Positions 26,777 through 36,037 of a DNA stretch of 53,854 bases are shown here, one piece after another. The DNA lies in the NCBI GenBank assembly GCA_025350595.1, contig JANXXP010000378.1, positions 1 to 53,854 on the forward strand, written 5' to 3'. Within the stretch, counting starts at the first letter, position 1. Each line of letters opens with the position of its first letter. Made by a program: the position numbers and the translations under genes. The notes below the pieces were generated by a model. The model saw only the letters and a program-made list of their open reading frames with translations. It was not told the origin of the DNA and did not search any database. Source of the stretch: Bacteroidota bacterium. Lineage in GTDB: Bacteria; Bacteroidota; Bacteroidia; Bacteroidales; VadinHA17.

Positions 26777-28396
26777 CTATTCTTTAAATAGAGATACCAG
26801 TTCAAATTTCTTTACATCAAACAAACCCTTATCTCCTATTTTTAAATCGGGAATTACAAGAAGTGCCATAAAGGAGAGGGTCATAAATGGAGCTGTCATT
26901 AAACACCCCAATGATCTGACCAATAAATTAAGTTTTTCATAATCCGAGGCAACATCCTTACAGGAACGGGTTGTCATTATTCCTGCAATATTGAGCTGAA
27001 GTGATGATTTCTTTTCTCCTGTAACTACTGAAAGACCCCCTTTCAATTTAACGATTTCATTAATGGAACTTACAATATCACAATCACTTGCGCCTATAGA
27101 AATAATATTATGACTATCGTGTGCAATAGAACTTGCAAAGGCTCCCTTTTTAAGACCGAATCCTTTAATAAAGCCAACGACAGGAGCGCCATCTTTATAT
27201 CGATCCTTTACTACAATCTTTAATATATCATTATCAATATCCGAATCAATAAAAGATTGATTTCCCGCATCCCAAGTAATTTCTTTTGTGAGGAGCTCTC
27301 CTTCAAAAGCTTCAATAACCCTTATCTTCTTGCCAATATTAGAAACCTGAATATCCATTAATTTTATCTCTTGACAGTTGAAATTATTTATTCCTCGACC
27401 AGGTTTGTAATCAAACAGAATTTTGTTTTTTGAAAATACCTTCTCTCCATCAATCCAGGTTTCTAAAATATTCATTTCCTTTAAACTGTCAGAAATAATA
27501 AAATCAGCATTCTCTCCGACAGATATAAGACCTCCGTTAAGATTGTAATGTTGAACAGGGTTTATTGTTGCACTTCTGATTACATTAAACAGATCAAATC
27601 CTTCCGAGATAAGCAGCGCTATTAGTTTGTTTATGTGTCTTGTTAATAGCATTTCAGGATGTAAATCATCACTGCAAAGCATTATATCGCAAGGGTTTGT
27701 ATTAAATAACTCTTTCAATGCATTAAGATTTTTTGCAGCACTTCCTTCCCTGATCAGAATCTTCATTCCTAATAAAATTTTCTCTTTTGCCTCATCAAGA
27801 GCGCTGCACTCATGATCGGTTGAGATACCTGCATTAACGTACTTTTTAAGCATTTCTCCGGTAAGTCCAGGAGCATGACCATCTATAGGCTTCCCTAGTT
27901 TCCTTGCTATACCAATCTTCCTTATAACTTCGGCATCTTCATAAATCACGCCCGGAAAATTCATCATTTCAGATAGATAATGAATTTCAGGTAATGTTAA
28001 AAGTATTCTTATTTCCTCAGAGTCTAGTGCTGCTCCGCTGGTTTCAAATTTCGTAGCCGGCACGCAAGACGGAGCACCAAACCAGAACTTCAACGGAACC
28101 TTCCTACTATCACGAATCATATATTCAACCCCTGCACTTCCCAAAACATTTGCTATTTCATGAGGGTCAGAAACCACACTTGTTGTCCCATGGGTAACCG
28201 CAGCCATAGCAAAAGCTCCCGGGGTTACCATAGAGCTCTCAATATGAATATGCGAATCAATGAGGCCTGGGATAAGATAAACCATCTCTTCAGAAACAGT
28301 TTTCTGAATACCTGCTATTTTCCCATTTTCAACAGTTATTACTGCCGGGTAAATATCCCTTTTATGAATGTCAACCAGTTGACCAGCTATTTTCAT
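26777..28396 (-). CDS. ade: Adenine deaminase
   Basis: Deaminates adenine to hypoxanthine in purine salvage. An amidohydrolase-fold protein of 539 aa with the metal motif DSHIHIESSMVTPGAFA (H49, H51), DPHEIANVLG, DGHAPGLTG, TDHECS and the catalytic CSDDLHP. The C-terminal adenase domain is present (GLKKGAFASSIAHDSHNIISIG). It starts at ATG 28396, just downstream of parS-like site 2 in transcription direction, and ends 86 nt before uvrC. Confidence 0.95.
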   Translation of the reverse strand: MKIAGQLVDIHKRDIYPAVITVENGKIAGIQKTVSEEMVYLIPGLIDSHIHIESSMVTPGAFAMAAVTHGTTSVVSDPHEIANVLGSAGVEYMIRDSRKVPLKFWFGAPSCVPATKFETSGAALDSEEIRILLTLPEIHYLSEMMNFPGVIYEDAEVIRKIGIARKLGKPIDGHAPGLTGEMLKKYVNAGISTDHECSALDEAKEKILLGMKILIREGSAAKNLNALKELFNTNPCDIMLCSDDLHPEMLLTRHINKLIALLISEGFDLFNVIRSATINPVQHYNLNGGLISVGENADFIISDSLKEMNILETWIDGEKVFSKNKILFDYKPGRGINNFNCQEIKLMDIQVSNIGKKIRVIEAFEGELLTKEITWDAGNQSFIDSDIDNDILKIVVKDRYKDGAPVVGFIKGFGLKKGAFASSIAHDSHNIISIGASDCDIVSSINEIVKLKGGLSVVTGEKKSSLQLNIAGIMTTRSCKDVASDYEKLNLLVRSLGCLMTAPFMTLSFMALLVIPDLKIGDKGLFDVKKFELVSLFKE

Positions 28397-28422
28397 AAAA
28401 TAAAAATATATTTTTATTAAAT

Positions 28423-28438
28423 TGTTCCACGTGGAACA
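28423..28438. promoter_or_regulatory. parS-like centromere site 2 (perfect palindrome)
   Basis: TGTTCCACGTGGAACA is a perfect 16-bp palindrome, extended to 20 bp as ATTGTTCCACGTGGAACAAT. It lies in the 44-bp gap between mnmG (ending at 28441) and ade. The core CACGTG with TGTTNC flanks is the ParB-binding signature, and the position beside mnmG (gidA) is one where parS often occurs near bacterial origins. Confidence 0.85.
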
Positions 28439-28440
28439 AT

Positions 28441-30330
28441 TTATCTGCCTAAATACATCAATAATATATTAACATCCGATGGAGAGACTCCACTAATTCT
28501 TCCTGCATGGCCTATACTTACAGGCTTTATCTTTTTCAACTTCTGTCTTCCTTCGGTTGAAATAGAAACCAGTTGTTCGTAGTCAATATCATCAGGAATT
28601 TGTAATTTTTCTAATCTTATGATTTTATCTGCGACAATCTTTTCTCTCTCTATATATCCTTGATATTTAATTCTTATCTCGGCCGATTCTGCAATCTCTT
28701 CAAATCTTAATGATTTAACAGCAGGCAGATCTGATCCTCCTTTTACGCATTTAAGCAATGCTCTTATTTCAACCTGTGGCCGGGTAGCTATGGTAAGTGC
28801 TTTAACTTTTTGGAGGATCGGGTTTGTATCGACCTTTTCAAGAAAACTATTTACTTCCACTGGAAGAACACTAGTTTTAGAAAGAAAATCAATTATCTCC
28901 TTTATGAATACCTCCTTCTCCTCAAGTCTTAAAACTCTATCATCTCCTGCACAACCAATATTATTAGCTTTTTTTGTCAACCTTTCGTCTGCATTATCCT
29001 GCCTCAGTAAAATTCTATATTCTGCTCTCGATGTAAACATTCTATAAGGTTCATCAACTCCCTTTGTAACCAAATCATCTATAAGAACACCAATATAAGA
29101 TTCTTCGCGTCCCATAATAAAAGGCTCTTTGCTTTTAATCTTCAGGACAGAATTAATTCCCGCCAATAATCCTTGTGCTGCCGCTTCCTCATAACCTGTA
29201 GTTCCATTAATTTGTCCAGCGAAATAAAGATTAGATATTCTCTTGGTCTCCAAAGTATGTTTCAATTGAGTGGGTTGAAAAAAGTCATATTCAATGGCAT
29301 AACCAGGTCTGAACATTTCAACATTTTCCATTCCTTTAACTTTTCTCAGAGCTCTAAGCTGAACGTCAAGAGGCAAGCTGCTAGAAAACCCATTTATATA
29401 ATATTCAATCGTCTCTAGTCCTTCTGGCTCAATAAACAGCTGATGAGATTCCTTATCCTTAAAAGTAACGATTTTATCTTCTACACTAGGACAATACCTG
29501 GGACCTCTTCCTTTTATCCGTCCTGTAAAAAGCGGGCTAAATTTTAGCCCTTTTCGCAATTCTTCGTGAACTGCTTCGTTTGTATGTGTAATAAAACAAC
29601 TCCTTTGTTCTTTGAATTCAATACCATCATCTAAATATGAAAAGGTTCGTCCTTCCTCGTCTCCTTTTTGCTCTGTCATTAATGAAAAGTCAATTGTTCT
29701 TCCATCAATTCTGGCACTTGTTCCTGTCTTCATTCTCTCAACAGAAAATCCCAAAGATTCAAGCTGCTCACTCAATCCGGTTGAAGGTGCATCACCAGAC
29801 CTACCTCCGGCTATATTACTAAAACCAACGTGCATTAAACCATTTAAAAATGTCCCGTTCGTCAAAATTACAGAATCAGACCAGAATTTAGTTCCGTAAG
29901 AAGTTTCTACTCCTTTTACTTTATCGCCGTCTAGCATTAACAATTTTGCTTGCTCCTGCCAGAAAAACAAATTTTTTGTGCCTTCCAGAACTTTTCTCCA
30001 CTCTGTAGTAAACTTTTGTCTGTCGCATTGAGCTCTTGGACTCCACATAGCAGGTCCTTTAGATCGGTTCAGCATTCTGAATTGAATCATGCTTCGATCT
30101 GTAACAATGCCACTCATCCCGCCAATTGCATCTATTTCTCTTACAATTTGTCCTTTTGCTATACCTCCCATTGCAGGGTTACAGGACATTTGTGCCAATT
30201 TTGTCATATCCATTGTAATCAGCAATGTCTTTGCTCCCATGACAGCAGCTATATGGGCCGCCTCACATCCCGCGTGGCCTCCTCCTACAACAATAATATC
30301 ATATTTAAAATCCATTCCTTTATCCTTCAA
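28441..30330 (-). CDS. mnmG: tRNA uridine-5-carboxymethylaminomethyl modification enzyme MnmG (GidA)
   Basis: With MnmE it installs the cmnm5 group on the wobble uridine of several tRNAs. The FAD-binding start is [13 protein letters not shown], followed by the family blocks [15 protein letters not shown] and [11 protein letters not shown], and a C-terminal helical domain ([20 protein letters not shown]). At 629 aa it is full length. The start may be ATG 30330 or the ATG at 30315 (MDFKYD); 30315 is closer to the family start and lies 4 nt past the ybeY stop. It is the last gene of the TPR-envC-ybeY gene run. Confidence 0.97.
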   Translation of the reverse strand: MKDKGMDFKYDIIVVGGGHAGCEAAHIAAVMGAKTLLITMDMTKLAQMSCNPAMGGIAKGQIVREIDAIGGMSGIVTDRSMIQFRMLNRSKGPAMWSPRAQCDRQKFTTEWRKVLEGTKNLFFWQEQAKLLMLDGDKVKGVETSYGTKFWSDSVILTNGTFLNGLMHVGFSNIAGGRSGDAPSTGLSEQLESLGFSVERMKTGTSARIDGRTIDFSLMTEQKGDEEGRTFSYLDDGIEFKEQRSCFITHTNEAVHEELRKGLKFSPLFTGRIKGRGPRYCPSVEDKIVTFKDKESHQLFIEPEGLETIEYYINGFSSSLPLDVQLRALRKVKGMENVEMFRPGYAIEYDFFQPTQLKHTLETKRISNLYFAGQINGTTGYEEAAAQGLLAGINSVLKIKSKEPFIMGREESYIGVLIDDLVTKGVDEPYRMFTSRAEYRILLRQDNADERLTKKANNIGCAGDDRVLRLEEKEVFIKEIIDFLSKTSVLPVEVNSFLEKVDTNPILQKVKALTIATRPQVEIRALLKCVKGGSDLPAVKSLRFEEIAESAEIRIKYQGYIEREKIVADKIIRLEKLQIPDDIDYEQLVSISTEGRQKLKKIKPVSIGHAGRISGVSPSDVNILLMYLGR

Positions 30331-30739
30331 TTAAACCCAGCCATTTATCTTCAAGATTCCTCATTATAGTCTTTTGTGTTTTCATTTTATCATCATATCC
30401 TACTAAATGAAGAACACCATGAATAATTACTCTTAAAACCTCCGAATTTAAACTAACATTATAGTTCAAGGCATTGTCAGAAACCATATCAATACTAATA
30501 TAGATTTCTCCATTTATTACATTTTCTTTATTATAATTAAACGTAATAACATCTGTATAATAATCATGATTGAGAAACTCCTTATTTATTTTATACAAAT
30601 TATCATCACTAGTAATAATAAAATTAAGGTCACCTGAAATTTTTTTTTCCCTCCTGATGACCTCTTTAATTACCCTTACTGCTTTCCTCCAGCCTTTCAG
30701 CCGAAAATCAGTTTCATCATAAAATATTTTTATACTCAA
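30320..30739 (-). CDS. ybeY: rRNA maturation endoribonuclease YbeY
   Basis: Metal-dependent RNase for 16S rRNA 3'-end maturation and ribosome quality control. The metal motif is [11 protein letters not shown] (H107, H111). The third histidine of the classical HGxLHLxGYDH is Asp (D117), a substitution I believe is common in Bacteroidota. The TDVITFNY strand before it is conserved. At 139 aa it is normal length. It overlaps the gene upstream by 4 nt and runs into mnmG. Confidence 0.93.
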   Translation of the reverse strand: MSIKIFYDETDFRLKGWRKAVRVIKEVIRREKKISGDLNFIITSDDNLYKINKEFLNHDYYTDVITFNYNKENVINGEIYISIDMVSDNALNYNVSLNSEVLRVIIHGVLHLVGYDDKMKTQKTIMRNLEDKWLGLIEG

Positions 30740-31146
30740 GAAATAATGTTATTAAAAACCATTGTTACCGTATTCCCTTTCCTGTTAAATTTTAATTTAT
30801 CGGCCAGATGTGACATTAAAAAAACTCCCCTCCCGTTCACTGATTCGATATTATCGAGTATAGTCGGATCCGGAACTTTTTCGGGGTTAAAGCCACAGCC
30901 CTCATCCTCAACCTTAATTATAAGTTCATTTAAATTCCAGGAAATTTCAATGTTTACAAATTTTTTCGGGTCAGACTTATTCCCATGTAATATTGCATTG
31001 TTGACAGCTTCAAGAGTTGCAACCAAAACTTTTCCATAACTGTCTTTAGAGATTCCAAGCTCATTTGAGATCTCATCTATTGCATTTTCAACTAAGCGAA
31101 TGTTGATTATTCTGGATTCTATCTTGATTTTCTTGTACATATTCAT
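30736..31146 (-). CDS. RsbW-like anti-sigma factor/serine kinase ATPase
   Basis: A 136-aa HATPase_c domain protein. N-box [12 protein letters not shown]1 box EDEGCGF and G2 box NGRGVFLM are all present, as in RsbW/SpoIIAB-type kinases. No sigma factor, STAS antagonist or PP2C phosphatase gene lies next to it, so its partner is elsewhere or the protein works differently. The 4-nt overlap with ybeY implies co-translation. A general regulatory role is inferred; no specific target can be named. Confidence 0.85.
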   Translation of the reverse strand: MNMYKKIKIESRIINIRLVENAIDEISNELGISKDSYGKVLVATLEAVNNAILHGNKSDPKKFVNIEISWNLNELIIKVEDEGCGFNPEKVPDPTILDNIESVNGRGVFLMSHLADKLKFNRKGNTVTMVFNNIIS

Positions 31147-31197
31147 ATATATAAACCCTTTATACTGAAATATGTTCTATTTGTTACAAAATTCAAA

Positions 31198-32382
31198 TTA
31201 TTTTTTTGCCAGCCAATCTTCAGGATCCAGATATTTTGAATTCGTTTCAAAAATCATAAACTTTAAAACACTGTTATTTCCATTTCCCGGATCAGAATAA
31301 ACATCTCCAATTTCCTGCTTAATTGAAACCTTATCGCCCGTCTTAACTCTGAGGTTTATAATATTTGTATAAACAGAAAGGTATTTTCCGTGTCTGATAA
31401 TAACAGTCATGTTCGCACCTGAAATAGGAAATACTTTGGCAACTTCGCCCCTAAAAACGGATCTGGCGCTTATTTTTCCTGAACTAGTTATTTCTATGTC
31501 TATATTATTTTCTTCCACATATTTCAAAACAGCATTTTTGTGAATCCCAAAATGACTTGTAATTATCCCCTTTTCGACAGGCCACGGAAGTCTGCCTTTA
31601 TTCTCTGCAAAATTTTCTCCAATTAATTTTTGTTCAGGAGTATTATCGGACCTTATCGCCTTTTTACGTTCTTCCTCTATGATTCTGGCAATTTCGTTTT
31701 CAATTTTTACAGCAATTCTCTTTTTTTCATCTAACTCTTTCTTTAACTGTATTTCTTTTTTCGTTAAAGACTTTACCATTTGCTGCTTTTTCTCCTGCTC
31801 GTTTTGCAGCAGTCCTTTTTGCTCCTCCTCGCCCCTTTTCAAATCAGAAACTCTGTATAAATCGTTTTGAAGTCTGGCTTTTGTTGTTCCGATTTGATTT
31901 TTCAACTCAAGAATAATTTCAGATTCTTTCCTTCTGAATTTTGTAATTTGCTGAAGATATTTAAGTCTTTTATATCCCTGATTAAAATCTTTTGCTGAAA
32001 GAATATAAACCAATTCCGGATTTCCCTTCTTTGTACGGTATGAATTAATAACTGCTTTCGCATAATCATTTTTCAAAACAACTAAATCGCTTTCCATCAT
32101 AACTATTGCAAGCTCATTAAGATCAATTCTATCCATCAGAAGTAAAATCTCGTCTCTCATTCCTCTTATTACGGATTCTCTTAAAACAAGCTTATTTCCT
32201 ATTATTTTAATTGCCGTTATGCTTTCTGTTTTCTGCTTTGCTGTTGTCTTAAGCAAATTGTCGACGTATGTAATTTCTCCAAGAGTTTTAGCTCTTTTCT
32301 CCTCAAGATCCTTTCTGCTTTGCCCTTTCAGGCAATTTATAAAACCGAAAATAATTAAAGTAAGAACAACAAAATACTTCAT
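31198..32382 (-). CDS. EnvC-like murein hydrolase activator, degenerate LytM domain
   Basis: A 394-aa exported protein: signal peptide (LTLIIFGFINCLKG), a long coiled coil (about 20-250) rich in KE/KR heptads, and a C-terminal M23/LytM domain. The catalytic zinc site is degraded: the usual HxGIDI is ENNIDIEI, and YSHL is YTNI; of the HGKY..VYxxL sequence only the first His remains. Such domains do not cleave peptidoglycan but activate amidases at the division septum. It overlaps the DUF4292 gene by 4 nt. Confidence 0.9.
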   Translation of the reverse strand: MKYFVVLTLIIFGFINCLKGQSRKDLEEKRAKTLGEITYVDNLLKTTAKQKTESITAIKIIGNKLVLRESVIRGMRDEILLLMDRIDLNELAIVMMESDLVVLKNDYAKAVINSYRTKKGNPELVYILSAKDFNQGYKRLKYLQQITKFRRKESEIILELKNQIGTTKARLQNDLYRVSDLKRGEEEQKGLLQNEQEKKQQMVKSLTKKEIQLKKELDEKKRIAVKIENEIARIIEEERKKAIRSDNTPEQKLIGENFAENKGRLPWPVEKGIITSHFGIHKNAVLKYVEENNIDIEITSSGKISARSVFRGEVAKVFPISGANMTVIIRHGKYLSVYTNIINLRVKTGDKVSIKQEIGDVYSDPGNGNNSVLKFMIFETNSKYLDPEDWLAKK

Positions 32383-33143
32383 AATAGCTTAACTAATTCA
32401 TATCGATTTCCCGGAATAAATTCAATCTTTCCCTCCCATGGTAATTGAATTTTATCTATTTGAACCCTTATTGATATATGCCTATTTTTATCAACAACAT
32501 TAATGATTCCAGCCTGTAAACAATTTCCCTTTTCAAAAAATTTTTCATATGTAAGCTGAATACTAAGCAGATCAAAACTATTTTCTATACCAATAGAAAG
32601 AGCCTTTGCCTTATTGCAATCCATTACATAATGTACTTTTAAACCATTAACTCCTTCATTTAAAGCAAGTTTACCCTCTTTACATTTAGGTTCCAGATTA
32701 TCTCCCCGGTCAGAAGAAATATAATCTCCAAACAGTACTGGTATGAAAGAACCCGGAATCCCAAACCTTTTCATTATATCCTGTGAGTTACCAGTATAAA
32801 GCTTTTTATTTATTCTGTCATTAATTAAAATTGAATCTTCCGATATATAAATCCTCATCCCCTCGATTCCGGTTGTACTCTTTAAACTAATAAGATATTT
32901 ATCCGGTTTTTCAAATTTTAAACTTCCCAGAAATTTTTGAGTCCCATCAGGTCCTGAAATTCTAATTACCGCTTTTTCAATAAAAAAATTATTTGATGAG
33001 ATATCCTGACTTTTTATTCTTTCCGATAAATCAGCAATAGTACTATTATCGAATAATGGAGTTTTTCTTTTTTCATGATTCAGAAAGACAGAGCACCCAG
33101 TATTCAAGAATATAATAAGTAATATGATTGCTATTTTTCGCAA
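32379..33143 (-). CDS. DUF4292 lipoprotein (LolB/LolA-like fold)
   Basis: A 254-aa lipoprotein (lipobox NTGCS) of the DUF4292 family, found in Bacteroidota in the same TPR-DUF4292-envC order. The body alternates strand-forming segments (FFIEKAVIRISGPDGT, KPDKYLISLKSTTGIEGMRIYI). Its fold is thought to resemble LolA/LolB, which carry lipoproteins, but transport function for this family is not shown as far as I know. It overlaps the TPR gene by 13 nt. Confidence 0.82.
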   Translation of the reverse strand: MRKIAIILLIIFLNTGCSVFLNHEKRKTPLFDNSTIADLSERIKSQDISSNNFFIEKAVIRISGPDGTQKFLGSLKFEKPDKYLISLKSTTGIEGMRIYISEDSILINDRINKKLYTGNSQDIMKRFGIPGSFIPVLFGDYISSDRGDNLEPKCKEGKLALNEGVNGLKVHYVMDCNKAKALSIGIENSFDLLSIQLTYEKFFEKGNCLQAGIINVVDKNRHISIRVQIDKIQLPWEGKIEFIPGNRYELVKLL

Positions 33144-34858
33144 TTCTCTATCTCTTTCTCCAGATTCACTTTTGTACTATCCATCTTTATTGCAATTCTC
33201 CAGTTCTCAACAGCTTTTGAACATTTCTTTTGTTCTTTCAGAATAAAACCGAAGTGTTCAAACAATGTAGCATCTTCTTTTCCTCCTTTATTAATAATTT
33301 CCTCCATGATATGAGCAGCTTCCTTAAACTTGCCCCTTTTATACAATACCCAGGCGTAAGTATCCAAAAAAGTTGAATTTTCCTTTTCTCTTTCAATAAC
33401 TTTCCTTGCCATCTCTTCCGCCTCTTTAAGGTTAGAATTCTGTTCAGCAAGATAATATGCATAGTTATTCAACAAAGTTAAATCTTCGTTATTCGTTTTT
33501 TTCGCCTGCTCAAATACTTCAAAAGCTTTAGTGAAATCTTTCATTCTATAATACAGATCTGCTCTCATTGTGAGGACCTGCATTAAATATTCTTTATTGT
33601 CCCCGGCAAGAATCTCCGCTTTTCTGAGTTCCTCCAGCGCAATAGAGAATTTTCCTTTTTCAAGCGCTCCGTTCGCAAATAATACTTTCGCAAGAAACGA
33701 AGTGTTAAAAAGGGTTGCGCATTCTTCTCCCTTTAAGTACAAATTAGAAAAATCTCCCATCTGCAAATAAACCAGTAACAATTTCTCCCATGCGTAATAA
33801 TTTTGTTCTTTTTCCTTAATAATATCACTTAACCTTATGGCTGCTTCTTTTAACTTCGTTTGTTTTATAAGAAGTTCGGGCCTTAGAAGCACTATAATAT
33901 CATCGTCCTTGTAATTCGCTTCCAGTAACATTATGGATAACGACAACTTTTCGCTGTTATCTTTCATTAAATCGGGTGTGTCTATCAATTGTGCAAACAA
34001 TGAAATTTTATCCTCTTTTAAATTTTTATCGTTTATAATAACAGAATTTAATACAGGAAACAGTTCACCATAATTTTTAAGTGATATAAGAAAGCCACAA
34101 AAAGAAAGTAGTGTTTGTGCATTATAAGGATCCTTTTCAATTAATTGCTTATATATCTCAAGCGCCTTATCATTATCTCCCTTGCCTCTGTAAATTTCAG
34201 CCAGCAGTCCATTATAAAGAATTTCATTAGGATACTCTTTAAGAAGTAACTGAACTTTATTTAATGCATCATCAAATTTTTGTGCTGTCATAAGACTTTT
34301 TATAGCAGCCAGAGTGGAGGTCTCATTTATACCATACTTACTATCAATCGAATCAAAAATAGTTTTTGCCTTATCAAAATTTTTTGTTTCAGTATATAAA
34401 TTTCCCAGTGCTAACTGCAGATTTTCCTTTTCCGGATAAAATTTAACGGCTTTTTCATAGTAAATAATAGTACTATCGAGATTTTTTTCCTGATAATACA
34501 TACCAGAAAGCATCATCAGATACCAAAAGTTTTTTTCATCAATCGAAAGTGCTTTTAACAAATAATGTTTTGCATTCATGACGTCACCCACAGCAGAAAC
34601 AATTTGCGCCATCTCGTAATATGAAACATCGCTTTTCGGGTTAATTTTAATGCATTGTTCAAAGTATTTCAGAGCATCTCCGTTATTTCCGAGAAGCTTT
34701 TGCTTGATTGCCTCAACATATACATAATTAAACGCAGCAGAATCAAATATCTTGTTATTCTTTTCAAGATCTCTTGCTGGTGTCAGTTTCCGGCCACAAG
34801 ATGTAAAACTAATTAAAACTACTGCCGATATAAAAAGCAAATTTCTTTTTCCCCTCAT
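33131..34858 (-). CDS. TPR-repeat lipoprotein
   Basis: A 575-aa protein with a lipoprotein signal (ISFTSCGRKL) and about a dozen tetratricopeptide repeats through the whole length, e.g. GDALKYFEQCIKINPKSDVSYYEMAQ and KNLDSTIIYYEKAVKFYPEKENLQLALGNL (shown in part). Expected to be an envelope scaffold for protein-protein contacts. It heads the gene run TPR-DUF4292-envC-rsbW-like-ybeY-mnmG. The upstream 300-bp region is shared with the divergent cyclophilin gene. Confidence 0.88.
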   Translation of the reverse strand: MRGKRNLLFISAVVLISFTSCGRKLTPARDLEKNNKIFDSAAFNYVYVEAIKQKLLGNNGDALKYFEQCIKINPKSDVSYYEMAQIVSAVGDVMNAKHYLLKALSIDEKNFWYLMMLSGMYYQEKNLDSTIIYYEKAVKFYPEKENLQLALGNLYTETKNFDKAKTIFDSIDSKYGINETSTLAAIKSLMTAQKFDDALNKVQLLLKEYPNEILYNGLLAEIYRGKGDNDKALEIYKQLIEKDPYNAQTLLSFCGFLISLKNYGELFPVLNSVIINDKNLKEDKISLFAQLIDTPDLMKDNSEKLSLSIMLLEANYKDDDIIVLLRPELLIKQTKLKEAAIRLSDIIKEKEQNYYAWEKLLLVYLQMGDFSNLYLKGEECATLFNTSFLAKVLFANGALEKGKFSIALEELRKAEILAGDNKEYLMQVLTMRADLYYRMKDFTKAFEVFEQAKKTNNEDLTLLNNYAYYLAEQNSNLKEAEEMARKVIEREKENSTFLDTYAWVLYKRGKFKEAAHIMEEIINKGGKEDATLFEHFGFILKEQKKCSKAVENWRIAIKMDSTKVNLEKEIENCEK

Positions 34859-35199
34859 TTTTATAAATTTCCTGTATGTTCAAATCCTCCTTAGATAAGT
34901 TAATGAAAATGATGCATACTTCTCATCTGTAATTTGCATCTAACTAAGCGTATAAATTCATTTCCTTCGAAGCATCTACTGAATACGTCGTCAAATAATT
35001 TCTTAAATTATTGTAAATTCTTATTTCCATATTAGTAAATTATCGGCATCAAAGATACTTCTATTGGATCAAACCTTTATTTTAAAAAATTGTTTTGCTG
35101 AAATACTAGTTTTGAAAAATAATATTTATGTGTATCGTCCAAAGTTAAATATCTTTGCAGTCAGATTTGCAGAACGTTATTAACCAAATATTATTTTTC
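34859..35199. other. Divergent intergenic region, TPR gene and cyclophilin gene
   Basis: AT-rich region of about 340 bp that must contain promoters for both genes. TATCTTTG at 35150-35157 is the promoter element for the plus-strand gene. I see no clear minus-strand TAnnTTTG and no RNA gene or ORF. Confidence 0.55.
35150..35157 (+). promoter_or_regulatory. -7 promoter element of the cyclophilin gene
   Basis: TATCTTTG, an exact TAnnTTTG match 42 nt upstream of the ATG at 35200. It overlaps the TTG start (35155) offered by the ORF track, which argues that the TTG start is wrong. Confidence 0.55.
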
Positions 35200-36009
35200 A
35201 TGAACATTATTTTAAAAAAGATACTTCTTTTTCCACTGATAATAATATTCATTTCCTGTAATTCATCAGTGGGCAAGGAAAACACAATTGTCACAATAAA
35301 GACAACACTTGGCGACATTAAGCTAAAACTTTACGATGGAACACCTATTCATCGCGATAATTTTATAAATCTTATAAATTCTGCATTCTATGACGGAATT
35401 TCGTTTCATCGTGTTATTAAAGACTTTATGATACAGGCAGGGGATCCATTAACAAGTACAAACCAAAGCTTTCCCGATTCATTAAAAACATATACGATTC
35501 CTGCAGAAATAACACCATTGTATTTTCATAAAAAAGGCGCTCTTGCAGCTGCCCGGCAAGGAAATGACATTAATCCTGAAATGAGATCCTCCGGTACTCA
35601 ATTTTACATTGTTCAGGGAATAAAATTTACAGATGATGAATTAAATACAGCAGAACAACGTATCAATAATAACATAAAACAAAGTCTTTTTAACAAATTA
35701 TTAAGGCAAACAGCTGATAGTTTAAGGTTATCCGGAAAAACAACCACCTCCGGAGAGGTTCAGGAAATTGCCTCGGTTAAAATGTTTCAATTTTTATCTA
35801 CTACTCCAGCGTACAAAATTTCTGAAGAGCAGAGAAACGTATATAAAACTTCAGGAGGTACACCAAGGCTTGATGGTACGTATACAGTTTTCGGTGAAGT
35901 AATTGAGGGTCTGGAAATTATTGATAAAATAGCAGCGGTTCAAACAGATGGCAAAGACAAACCTCTTAATGATGTAAAAATCCTAAAAATCAGAATTTCC
36001 AAAAAATAA
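35200..36009 (+). CDS. Peptidyl-prolyl cis-trans isomerase, cyclophilin-type lipoprotein
   Basis: Folding catalyst for exported proteins. ATG 35200 gives a type II signal peptide (LLFPLIIIFISC, lipobox ISC) and 269 aa. The cyclophilin domain begins at VTIKTTLGDIKLKLYDGTPI and has the active-site segment ISFHRVIKDFMIQAGDP. A Bacteroidota-type insert of about 60 residues (NTAEQRINNNIKQ... to ...TTPAYKISEEQR) splits the domain before the final YTVFGEVIEGLEIIDKI strand. The ORF-track TTG start is within the promoter. Next is pheS, 28 nt downstream. Confidence 0.92.
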   Translation: MNIILKKILLFPLIIIFISCNSSVGKENTIVTIKTTLGDIKLKLYDGTPIHRDNFINLINSAFYDGISFHRVIKDFMIQAGDPLTSTNQSFPDSLKTYTIPAEITPLYFHKKGALAAARQGNDINPEMRSSGTQFYIVQGIKFTDDELNTAEQRINNNIKQSLFNKLLRQTADSLRLSGKTTTSGEVQEIASVKMFQFLSTTPAYKISEEQRNVYKTSGGTPRLDGTYTVFGEVIEGLEIIDKIAAVQTDGKDKPLNDVKILKIRISKK

Positions 36010-36037
36010 TCTAGAAATAATAAATATCAATTAGCTA

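Noticed and set aside
29950-30369. 139-aa plus-strand ORF antisense to mnmG
   Set aside because: It lies inside a certain mnmG gene, has a Cys/His/Ser-rich composition without any motif, and is a shadow frame.
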